DNA of 43,049 bases from Oceanospirillaceae bacterium. GTDB taxonomy: Bacteria; Pseudomonadota; Gammaproteobacteria; Pseudomonadales; Balneatricaceae. The DNA is taken from NCBI GenBank assembly GCA_013373085.1, contig JABXIM010000042.1:1-43049 (forward strand), written 5' to 3'. A program made the translations under genes and the position numbers. The stretch's first letter is position 1, and every line of letters begins with the position of its first letter. The notes beneath the pieces were generated by a model that was not told where the DNA came from, did no database searches, and saw only the letters and a program-made list of their open reading frames with translations. Shown here in pieces: positions 15,367 to 21,944 of the stretch.

Positions 15367-15476
15367 GTAGCGAGAGCCGACTGGTTTGCGCCTGTTTTTG
15401 GGTGTTTTGCGGCGAATAGTGGTTCTGTTCTACCAAACGCAGTGCAAAAAACAGCCAAATTCAGGCGACTCGCTAT
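15367..15476. repeat. Imperfect palindromic element downstream of CRP/FNR copy 2
   Basis: AGCGAG (15369-15374) pairs with CTCGCT (15469-15474), and GCCTGTTTTTG (15390-15400) with CAAAAAACAGCC (15445-15456); segments between them are partly complementary. The element is about 110 bases long, non-coding, and lies about 30 bases after the stop of the CRP/FNR gene, where it could act as a transcription terminator. It shares the ACAGGC/GCCTGT-plus-T-run style with the 12293-12516 element. Confidence 0.55.
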
Positions 15477-15504
15477 AAGTGCCTTTCAAGGGTGAAACAG
15501 TACA

Positions 15505-16212
15505 CTAGTCCATGATCCGGGCGTAGAGCGACTTGTCGAGCTGGAAACAGCTGCAGGCCGATGCTTCCAGGCCGCCGCGGTCGAGGATTCTGACATCTCC
15601 GCGGTGGTAACGGATCAGTTTGCGGTGCTGCAGCGCGCTGGCCGCCTTGGTGATGCCGACACGACGTACGCCCAGCATCCGGGCCAGGTATTCGTGGGTG
15701 ACATGAAAGCCGTCCCTGTGCGCCCGGTCCTGCGCCATCAGGAGCCATCGGGCGAGGCGTGCCTCCAGCAGATGGAAGCGGTTGCAGACGCCGGTTTGCG
15801 CCAACTGGCCCATCATCACATAGAGATAGCGTTTCAGCTGGGTGGGCAATGCGCCACCACACTCGAGTGCGCGGCAAAACTGTGCGGCTTCCATGCGCAG
15901 CGCCTGGCCGGGCCCCTGCACGCTGGCGTGCAGGGGAGACCGGTCCTGGCCGAGTATCAGCGAGATGCCCAGCATCCCTTCATCCCCGACCAGCAGCAGC
16001 CCCAGACGGGCGGGCCCGTTCATCGTTGTCGTCAGGGATATGAAGCTTTCCGTGGGGAAGTAGACATGGGTAATGGGGGCGCCGGGTTCGGCGAGAATCT
16101 CGCCGAAGGCCAACGTCACCCGCTTGCAACCCGCCAGAAAGCGCTGCCGTTCCGGGTGTGGCAAGGCCGCGATCAGTCGATTGACGGCAGGGGCAGGTTT
16201 CGTAGCCGGCAC
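15505..16212 (-). CDS. CRP/FNR-family transcriptional regulator (copy 2)
   Basis: A 235-residue paralogue of the regulator at 12572-13291. The beta-roll contains HVYFPTESFISLTTTMNG and LVGDEGMLGISLILG, aligning position by position with copy 1. The HTH is THEYLARMLGVRRVGITKAA (about 165-185), and a C-x-C motif (ASACSCFQL) follows it. The N-terminal FNR cysteines are absent. Like copy 1, it is divergent from a glycine-zipper envelope protein gene. The HTH recognition helix (RRVGITKAA against RREGVTAAA) is similar, so the two may bind related operators. Confidence 0.88.
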   Translation of the reverse strand: MPATKPAPAVNRLIAALPHPERQRFLAGCKRVTLAFGEILAEPGAPITHVYFPTESFISLTTTMNGPARLGLLLVGDEGMLGISLILGQDRSPLHASVQGPGQALRMEAAQFCRALECGGALPTQLKRYLYVMMGQLAQTGVCNRFHLLEARLARWLLMAQDRAHRDGFHVTHEYLARMLGVRRVGITKAASALQHRKLIRYHRGDVRILDRGGLEASACSCFQLDKSLYARIMD

Positions 16213-16333
16213 TATGATCTTCCTGGCGTGGGAAACGGAGCAAGCGGTACCGGTTAAGAAAGTTCAGCCCGATAGCGCTCCTTAACACCGAGGTGTCCAC
16301 TTCATCTTGACGTGTAGGGGGGGGATCGTCTGG

Positions 16334-16480
16334 GCGCTAGCGTACAGAAGTCCGTTCGCAGCTGGGCGATGATGGTCAGGACGGTCGACACAGGCACCCG
16401 GAGCGAACGGTCATGTACGCGGTATCGGGGCATGGAATCTCTGTCCGGTGACCATCATGGGCGCGCAGGCGGAACCGCGG
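16334..16480 (+). repeat. Shared leader element, copy B (upstream of glycine-zipper gene)
   Basis: It starts GCGCTAGCGTACAGAAG (16334-16350) and includes GGGCGATGATGGTCA, TCATGTACGCGGTA and CATGGAATCTCTG, ending in a GCAGGCGGAAC block. The same blocks, in the same order and at nearly the same spacing, make up copy C at 17448-17590. No long open frame is shared between the copies because of a one-base length difference, so conservation seems to be at DNA or RNA level. Confidence 0.75.
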
Positions 16481-16575
16481 GGAACGATTGCGATGCCGGC
16501 GTCCAGGTTACCCGCTTCAGGTTACACGGGAGAGTGGTCATGTAAGCGAGGTATGAATTCGGTTCAGCGCTGGCG

Positions 16576-17043
16576 TTGACAACGGTTTTGATGCTGGGTG
16601 GCTGTGAAACCCTGAACACCCCCTCCTACCGGTCCGATTCCGGCACATCCGGCTACAGGTCATCCGATTACGGCCGCGGCAATCAAACCATCAACTATTC
16701 GGGTTACGGAGTCATCCAGTCCATCGAAGGGGAGCGGCAGGTCGGCGGGGGCAGCGGTGTCGGTATGGGCACCATCGCCGGAGCCGTTGTCGGGGGCGTG
16801 GTCGGAAGTCAGGTGGGGTCCGGCCGCGGCAGTACGGCGGCGACGATCGTCGGTGCGGCCGGCGGCGCCTATATCGGCCACGAGCTGGAAAACCGGCAGC
16901 GACAGCAGACCGCCGAGGTGTACAGAATCCGGGTGCGCATGGAGAACGGTTCCACACAAACGCTGCTGCTGAGCGACAACAATCCCGGCTTTCGGGTGGG
17001 CGACCGGGTCAGAATCAGTAACGGCGTCATGGAGCGCTACTGA
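16576..17043 (+). CDS. Glycine-zipper 2TM (17 kDa surface antigen type) envelope protein
   Basis: A 155-residue protein. LMLGGC is a lipobox-like end of a signal peptide. A Ser/Tyr/Gly-rich linker follows, then the glycine zipper (about 58-100: GTIAGAVVGGVVGSQVGSG and GAAGGAYIGHELE), and a C-terminal beta region with YRIRVRMENGSTQTLLL and GFRVGDRVRI. This is the layout of outer-membrane 17 kDa antigen/SlyB-like lipoproteins. In this frame the only usable starts are TTG 16576 or ATG 16591, which leave almost no signal peptide. The ATG at 16554 would give MNSVQR plus the hydrophobic stretch only after a one-base frameshift. Divergent from CRP/FNR copy 2. Confidence 0.75.
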   Translation: MTTVLMLGGCETLNTPSYRSDSGTSGYRSSDYGRGNQTINYSGYGVIQSIEGERQVGGGSGVGMGTIAGAVVGGVVGSQVGSGRGSTAATIVGAAGGAYIGHELENRQRQQTAEVYRIRVRMENGSTQTLLLSDNNPGFRVGDRVRISNGVMERY

Positions 17044-17102
17044 CCACAGGCGGTGAGGGTCGAACACCTCCACGACTGACCCTGCTGGACAGCTGCACTC
17101 AT

Positions 17103-17429
17103 TTGCCAACGAGGATCGCCAGCTTGCTTTTCAACATCCAACATCGCACCCGATACGACTATTCGCAATCCGTGCGGCTGAGCCCGCAGCAGCTGCGCTT
17201 TTACCTGCGCAGCGACGGCTCGCAGCGCGTCATCGCGCATCGGCTCAACATCAGTCCCGCACCGCAGGGGCAGAATGAACATCTCGATCTGGAAGGCAAT
17301 CGCGTCACTCAAGTCTGGTTTGAGGGCGAAACCCGGCATTTCGAGATCGAGGTCGACATGCAGGTCGAAACACGGCGTGCCGGAGCCGTCGGCGATGCAA
17401 GGTTCGAGTTTCTTTTATTCAGTTGGTGA
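17103..17429 (+). pseudogene. Transglutaminase-like protein, N-terminal region only
   Basis: Up to 108 codons that match the N-terminal beta domain of bacterial transglutaminase-like proteins: FNIQHRTRYDYSQSVRLSPQ, a HRLNISPAP strand, LDLEGNRVTQVWFEG, then EIEVDMQVET. Complete members run on for about 170 more residues with a Cys-His-Asp core, all of which is missing. The frame stops at 17429, about 20 bases before leader copy C begins. It starts with TTG (17103, or 17124 after a GAGG). Probably a deletion remnant and unlikely to be active. Confidence 0.7.
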
Positions 17430-17447
17430 TTCAGTGCGCGCCTATGC

Positions 17448-17590
17448 GTGCTAGCGTACAGAAGCCGCTCCCGAAAGCGGGCGACGATGGTCATGAAGAT
17501 CGACGCAGGCTCCCGGAAGGCGCGGTGATGTACGCGGTACCGGTCATGGAATCTCTGCGCGATCGATATCGTCGTTTCGCAGGCGGAACA
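17448..17590 (+). repeat. Shared leader element, copy C (upstream of small lipoprotein gene)
   Basis: It begins GTGCTAGCGTACAGAAGCCG and carries the same blocks as copy B: GGGCGACGATGGTCATG, GTGATGTACGCGGTA, GGTCATGGAATCTCTG and GCAGGCGGAACA. By eye about three quarters of positions agree with copy B. It starts directly after the truncated transglutaminase frame and ends in a remnant of a glycine-zipper gene tail. Confidence 0.75.
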
Positions 17591-17643
17591 CAGCCCGGCT
17601 TCCGAGTGAGCGGCCGGGTCCGCATCAACGGGAGGTATGGATC
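17588..17643 (+). pseudogene. Tail remnant of a glycine-zipper (17 kDa antigen) gene
   Basis: In one frame this reads PGFRVSGRVRINGRYGS and stops at the TGA overlapping the next start codon. The intact gene at 16576-17043 ends PGFRVGDRVRISNGVMERY, so this looks like the last codons of a second copy whose body has been deleted, leaving leader copy C joined to the tail. The GGGAGG within it now serves as ribosome-binding site for the lipoprotein at 17644. Confidence 0.55.
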
Positions 17644-17838
17644 ATGAAAGGGCTCAAGGCCGTCGGCACATTATTGTTCACGGGGGCGCTATTGGCAGCA
17701 CTGTCCGGCTGCGAGAAAGAGGAAGGACCGGCAGAACATGCCGGTAAGGAGATCGACAAGGCGATGCAGGAGGCCGGCGAGCAGATCGAACAGACCGGCG
17801 AAGATATCCAGGAGGCAACCAATGGCGGCGACAATTAA
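17644..17838 (+). CDS. Small lipoprotein (64 aa), charged helical
   Basis: The signal peptide MKGLKAVGTLLFTGALLAALSGC has a clear lipobox (LSGC, Cys23). The mature 41 residues are almost all helix-forming and charged (KEIDKAMQEAGEQIEQTGED), with a heptad-like pattern suggesting a coiled coil. This resembles small entericidin-like or stress lipoproteins, but no exact family is assigned. A GGGAGG lies 8 bases before the ATG. The gene is followed closely by the DUF2254 gene and may be cotranscribed with it. Confidence 0.8.
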   Translation: MKGLKAVGTLLFTGALLAALSGCEKEEGPAEHAGKEIDKAMQEAGEQIEQTGEDIQEATNGGDN

Positions 17839-17864
17839 AATGCGTGACGGTGGTCAGGCGAGTC

Positions 17865-19148
17865 ATGGGTGATCGACTGAAGTTCCTGGTTCATCGTATC
17901 CGGGAGCGGCTGTGGCTCCGGCCTTTCATGACCGGTGTGCTGTCCGTCGCCATCGTATTTCTTGCAAAGGCGGCGGACGATCAAGACATCGGCCGGCGGG
18001 TCCCGGCGATCACCCAGGCCTCGATCGAGACGCTGCTCGCCATCATATCGGCCAGCATGCTGGTGATTGCCACCTTTGCCGTCGCATCCATGGTCGCCGC
18101 CTATGCATCGGCCAGCAGCACGGCTACGCCGCGCTCCTTTTCGCTGGTCATTTCCGACGATATTTCCCAGAACGCTCTCTCGACCTTTGTCGGGGCCTTT
18201 ATCTTCAGTATCGTCGCGCTGATTGCGTTGCAGAATGACTTTTATGACAGGGCGGGGCGCTTCGCGGTATTCGTTATCACGCTGTTGGTGCTGGCGATGG
18301 TGATCATCACCTTCGTGCGCTGGGTCGACTGCATCGCGCGCCTGGGACGGCTGGGGGGCACCGTCGAGAAGGTCGAAGCCGCAACGGCCGAGGCGCTGCG
18401 GCGGCGGCGGGGCGTGCCGACCCTGCGTGGCGTTCCGATGGGGCGGCAGCCACATCGGGGGCAGGCCATTTACAGCGGGTCGATCGGCTATGTTCAGCGC
18501 ATCGAGATCACGGCATTGCAGACCTGTGCGGAAAAGTTGCGACTGCATATATCGGTGGCCGCCCTGCCGGGAACCTTTGCCACGCCGGGCCGGGCGCTTG
18601 CCTATGTCACGGCGGACGCGGGTGATGCGGCGGATCTCGATCCGACCCTGATAGCACAGGCATTCCTGATTGGTTCGCACCGGGAGTTCGACGAGGATCC
18701 CCGGTTCGGTCTCGTGGTTCTGTCGGAAATCGCCAGTCGGGCGTTATCGCCCGCCGTCAACGATCCCGGCACGGCGATCGGCATTATCGGAAGCTTCGTG
18801 CGACTGTTTGCGCTCTGGGTCGAGCCTGTCGGTGACGACGACCGGGGCTGTTTCGAATGCGATCGCGTGGCGGTGCCCGAACTCTCCCTGCACGACATGT
18901 TCGACGATGCCTTCACCGCGATCGCGCGCGACGGGGCCGGCATCGTTGAAGTCGCGGGCCGGCTGCAGAAGGCGCTTTCATCCCTGGCGTCGATGGACGA
19001 TGCCCTGATGCGGGAGGCGGCGATTCGGCATGCCCGCCAGGCCCTGGCCCGATCGGAACTGGCGCTGGCGCTGCCGGACGAACTGGCGGCGATGCGCCGG
19101 CTGGCGACATTCGTCCATTCGGCTCGACCGGGACTGGTCAAGGGATAA
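17865..19148 (+). CDS. DUF2254 predicted membrane protein
   Basis: A 427-residue protein with four hydrophobic segments in its first 160 residues (around FMTGVLSVAIVFLAKAAD, TLLAIISASMLVIATFAVAS, STFVGAFIFSIVALIAL and FAVFVITLLVLAMVIITFV). A large soluble C-terminal domain follows, with YVQRIEITALQ, PGTFATPGRALAYV, DEDPRFGLVVLSEIASRALS and PAVNDPGTA. These motifs are the hallmark of DUF2254, a family of inner-membrane proteins of unknown function. The frame opens at GTG 17844; ATG 17865 is chosen because it starts the charged pre-helix region normal for the family. It follows the small lipoprotein gene by 26 bases. Confidence 0.85.
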   Translation: MGDRLKFLVHRIRERLWLRPFMTGVLSVAIVFLAKAADDQDIGRRVPAITQASIETLLAIISASMLVIATFAVASMVAAYASASSTATPRSFSLVISDDISQNALSTFVGAFIFSIVALIALQNDFYDRAGRFAVFVITLLVLAMVIITFVRWVDCIARLGRLGGTVEKVEAATAEALRRRRGVPTLRGVPMGRQPHRGQAIYSGSIGYVQRIEITALQTCAEKLRLHISVAALPGTFATPGRALAYVTADAGDAADLDPTLIAQAFLIGSHREFDEDPRFGLVVLSEIASRALSPAVNDPGTAIGIIGSFVRLFALWVEPVGDDDRGCFECDRVAVPELSLHDMFDDAFTAIARDGAGIVEVAGRLQKALSSLASMDDALMREAAIRHARQALARSELALALPDELAAMRRLATFVHSARPGLVKG

Positions 19149-19235
19149 TAGGGAATATTCAGGTGATACCGAGTCGGAATCCGGAGCACAGCAGCGGCCC
19201 CTCGAATACCGGCGTGGTGGTTTCGGTGCGGCATC

Positions 19236-19641
19236 ATGGATGCGCTCGATGCGATCGTTCCGGAGCAACAGCTTCGTGCCGTCGGCACGCAACGGGACCA
19301 CGTCGCACCCTGGCGTTCCCTGTACAAGATCAACCTGCTGACCGACACGGATGTGACTTTCCTGCTGACCAGCGGCGGGCACAATGCCGGAATCGTCAGC
19401 GAGCCGGGACATCCGCATCGTACCTATCAGGTCGCGACCCTGAACAGCATGGACAAATTCGTTTCGCCCGAAGAGTGGTGTGCCCGCACACCGTCCCGGG
19501 AGGGATCCTGGTGGCCGGAATGGAATGCGTGGCTGACACAACATTCAGATGGAAAATCGAAACCGCCGGCAACCGGCGCCCCCCGCAAGGGTTACCCCCA
19601 TCCTGCGCGATGCGCCGGGGGACTATGTATTGATGCAATAG
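19236..19641 (+). pseudogene. phaC (PHA synthase) C-terminal remnant with frameshift
   Basis: The frame reads AVGTQRDHVAPWRSLYKINL, TDTDVTFLLTSGGHNAGIVS and EPGHPHRTYQV, which is the C-terminal part of class I/II poly(3-hydroxyalkanoate) synthases. It includes the catalytic Asp (in DHVAPWRS) and the catalytic His (SGGHNAGI). The nucleophile cysteine half is missing. Near the end, the C-run around 19595 shifts the frame: the expected tail ILRDAPGDYVLMQ ends at TAG 19639-19641 in another frame than the rest. Truncated and frameshifted, so not functional. Confidence 0.8.
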
Positions 19642-19671
19642 CCGGTGAAGGGAAAGGCCAGGTGAGATCGG

Positions 19672-19800
19672 TTACCGACAGGCAGGCGTCGTCGCTTGCC
19701 AAAGACTCTTGGCGACGCCTTCGTCCACCACGACAACCGTTGACCCCCAGCCGCTCGTTGTTTCGAGATTGTGCACGGCCTATTCGCTGATACCTGTATA
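19672..19800 (-). pseudogene. YSC84/SYLF-domain remnant
   Basis: Read on the minus strand: VHNLETTSGWGSTVVVVDEG and then VAKSLWQATT, ending at TAA 19672-19674. The intact SYLF gene at 20768-21328 has VRYLEESNGWELGVGPTVVL and then VDEGVARNLSTSTL at the corresponding place, so this is a decayed copy with a small internal deletion. An in-frame stop lies just before the homologous block. Confidence 0.6.
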
Positions 19801-19924
19801 ACCCCCAAAGGCAACCGAACCGTCAGGTCTTTCCGTTCTGAATACCGTTGTTGATAACGCAACAAGTCAAATATCGACTTCCTTGAGTCGCCGCATGACG
19901 GCAACATCGGCAGATTGTCCGCGA

Positions 19925-20035
19925 CTACAGCTTGCCCAGCAGCAGAATCAGCACCACCAACAGTATCAGGCCAATCCCCCCGCTCGGGGCATATCCCCAT
20001 GAACGGCTATGGGGCCAGGTTTTTATTTCCCCTTG
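19925..20035 (-). pseudogene. DUF3309-type small membrane protein remnant
   Basis: On the minus strand, KTWPHSRSWGYAPSGGIGLI is followed by LLVVLILLLGKL and TAG. This matches the second half of DUF3309 proteins (PTWPYSRGWGYGPSGGLGL... type). The first helix and any start codon are missing: the frame continues upstream into the next gene (76-aa hydrophilic protein) in a different frame without ATG, GTG or TTG nearby. Confidence 0.55.
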
Positions 20036-20253
20036 CCGGGCTTGGAGTCCTGACTGCGGGGTGGTTGCGGTTCCGTTATCAGGGGCTCGGTCTCAAATCC
20101 TTTGCGGGGCTGTTGTGGCCTTGTGCCGGAACCCGGTGCCTCTTTGCGGTGCTGTTGCTGTTGAGTGCTCGCCTGTTGTTTTTCCTGGGGGCGAGGCCTG
20201 TCTTCGCGTTTTATCGGTGCTTTGCCGCCTTGTTCTCTACGGTTCCTGTCCAT
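20023..20253 (-). CDS. Hydrophilic, disordered small protein (76 aa)
   Basis: The ATG at 20253 has AGAGG about 10 bases upstream. The product is almost free of hydrophobic residues and very rich in Gln, Arg, Lys and Pro (MDRNRREQGGKAPIKRED, QQASTQQQQHRKEAP, PPRSQDSKPGKGK), so it should be intrinsically disordered. No family is recognised. Its 3' end overlaps the DUF3309 remnant, suggesting that a deletion joined the two. It could be a real stress protein of the hydrophilin type; this is only a resemblance in composition. Confidence 0.45.
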   Translation of the reverse strand: MDRNRREQGGKAPIKREDRPRPQEKQQASTQQQQHRKEAPGSGTRPQQPRKGFETEPLITEPQPPRSQDSKPGKGK

Positions 20254-20497
20254 TATGAATATCCTCTGAGGGATGCTCGTAGCATGCGAGATTGCAAGCC
20301 AGCGAGGTGTATCAGATTCGCAGATGCAATGTTCCGCGTCGGTGCGTTGTCGCACTTAGGATCTACGGATAACTCCCGATGCGCTGCTGTCGACTCGGCA
20401 CGGGCGAGGTTTGCATCGACACCGCAGCCGGGAGTTCGGCACCAGGTACGGAGCATAGAGTGGCGGGAACACAACTCCGAAGTGCGACACCCGCCCG

Positions 20498-20689
20498 TCA
20501 GTTGCCGATACGTATGCTGTCCAGCGATCCCAGCACGCCGAAGGCCTGCAGCAGCCATAGCACCACAGCGATGACGACGACGATATTCAGGATATTCTTG
20601 ATTTTTCGATCCATGGGTATATAGGCGTTGACGAGCCAGAGCAGTACGCCAACCACGATCAGGACGATGACCAGATTAATCAGGGGCAT
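20498..20689 (-). CDS. Small membrane protein, Thivi_2564-type
   Basis: A 63-residue protein with two membrane helices: LINLVIVLIVVGVLLWLVN and, after the charged turn IPMDRKIKNIL, NIVVVIAVVLWLLQAFGVLG. The pattern MPL-I-L-(I/V)-rich, WL-N-YIPMD-KIK-ILN is that of the Thivi_2564 family of small membrane proteins of unknown function. AGGAGA lies 7 bases before the ATG at 20689; the frame extends ten codons further, but that start has no such signal. Same strand as the neighbouring SYLF gene. Confidence 0.8.
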   Translation of the reverse strand: MPLINLVIVLIVVGVLLWLVNAYIPMDRKIKNILNIVVVIAVVLWLLQAFGVLGSLDSIRIGN

Positions 20690-20767
20690 GTGGACTCTCC
20701 TTTGGATCTTAGCCAGCATATTTCATGAAGACGGACCTAATTCCAAATCCCTCACGAAATATCCGGG

Positions 20768-21328
20768 TTAGCGGTTGATTCGGGAAATTTTCGTGCCCTC
20801 GATGCTGATGCCCGCCATCAATCCCTGCTGGCTGAAAATAAACGCATAGGCGTCGTGTTTCAGCGTGGACGTCGAGAGGTTCCTGGCGACGCCTTCGTCA
20901 ACCAGGACGACGGTGGGGCCGACGCCGAGTTCCCAGCCGTTCGACTCTTCGAGATAGCGAACGGCCTCTTCTGTCATCAGGAAAACGGCATATCCATAGG
21001 ACTGGGCGCCTATTTGCAGGCCCCAGGACCCGGTAACGGAGTTGTAATAATCGGCGACGGTGGAACCCTTGAGCAAGACGCCTTCGCCATAGCTGCCGCC
21101 GAATACCAGGCCGGCCTTAACGATATTTGGAAAAACGAGTATGGCCCTGGCCGACTGCGAAAGTTTTTCCGCAACGGGTTCTGTCCGATAAAGGGTCTGC
21201 AGAGCCTGCAGCGAATCCCTGTCCAAATCCTCGGCGGTTGCCGCCCCGGCATGGCTCATCACTCCCATCGCGACGAGGGTGGCCGTCGCGAGTATGAGCG
21301 CGAGAACATGACGTTGTATGCTGTGCAT
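20768..21328 (-). CDS. SYLF (YSC84-type) lipid-binding domain protein
   Basis: A 186-residue exported protein. The signal peptide (residues 1-30) ends ...MSHAGAATA. The mature part is a single SYLF/Ysc84 domain: SARAILVFPNIVKAGLVFGG, SYGEGVLL, YYNSVTGSWGLQIGAQSYGY, FLMTEEAVRYLE, VGPTVVLVDEGVA, and AYAFIFSQQGLMAGISIEG. SYLF proteins bind phosphoinositides in eukaryotes; bacterial ones are exported, of unknown function and often linked to stress genes. A decayed copy lies at 19672-19800. Confidence 0.88.
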   Translation of the reverse strand: MHSIQRHVLALILATATLVAMGVMSHAGAATAEDLDRDSLQALQTLYRTEPVAEKLSQSARAILVFPNIVKAGLVFGGSYGEGVLLKGSTVADYYNSVTGSWGLQIGAQSYGYAVFLMTEEAVRYLEESNGWELGVGPTVVLVDEGVARNLSTSTLKHDAYAFIFSQQGLMAGISIEGTKISRINR

Positions 21329-21726
21329 GTCAAAACTCCTCCCGGGCTGGGATCTGGTTCATACGCCGGCTGATGGAAAAGTCCATTGCACGTCTTCATG
21401 TCGCAACCGGTCTTTCGCTGCATGGCATCCTGCGCAGCGACAGCCTGGAGCCGTTTGATTGAACTCCGGATGTCAGCACAAGGCTAACCGTTTGAAGGGG
21501 CCTGGTCTGTATGCCAGCGCACACACCGTCACGAGCGCGCTCCTCTTGGGAGAGGGTACCGGCGAGCCGGCCCTGATATCGGGTCCTGCCCCGAAGCGTT
21601 AGTAGCCTCCTCGGTGTGCGTCACCGTACCGACGGGGGGCGGTCATCCGATTAGGCTGGTGTAGCTGTAAATGGAGACATCGATTGGCGATTTCTCCCCT
21701 GAGATCCGGAGCAGGAGGCGTTCGAT
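21329..21726. other. Intergenic region upstream of CsbD with stress-type motifs
   Basis: No gene recognised in about 400 bases. CGTACCGACGGG at 21625-21636 is identical to 14707-14718, and a degenerate relative (TATGCCAGCGCACACACCG) lies near 21509. The motif stands about 90 bases upstream of the CsbD start and may be part of its promoter or operator. Confidence 0.45.
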
Positions 21727-21930
21727 ATGAACTGGGATATCGTTGAAGGTAACTGGAAGCAGTTCAAGGGCAAGGTGAAAGCACAGTGGGGTAAGCTCAC
21801 CGACGATCACCTCGATGAGATTGCCGGCAAGCGTGACGAGCTGGCGGGCAGGATCCAGGAGGCTTACGGCGTATCGAAAGACGAAGTCGAAGAGCAGATC
21901 AGGCGGTTTGAAGATCAAACCAAGGATTAG
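21727..21930 (+). CDS. CsbD-family stress protein
   Basis: A 67-residue soluble, charged helical protein. It starts MNWDIVEGNWKQFKGKVKAQ and continues WGKLTDDHLDEIAGKRDELA, the standard CsbD/YjbJ pattern, ending with a coiled, acidic helix. CsbD was found as a general stress protein in Bacillus and YjbJ is abundant in stressed E. coli; the molecular function is not known. An AGGAGG-like sequence (GGAGCAGGAGGCG) precedes the ATG. It converges with the radical SAM gene, whose end is 14 bases away. Confidence 0.92.
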   Translation: MNWDIVEGNWKQFKGKVKAQWGKLTDDHLDEIAGKRDELAGRIQEAYGVSKDEVEEQIRRFEDQTKD

Positions 21931-21944
21931 CGGTATCGCCGTAC

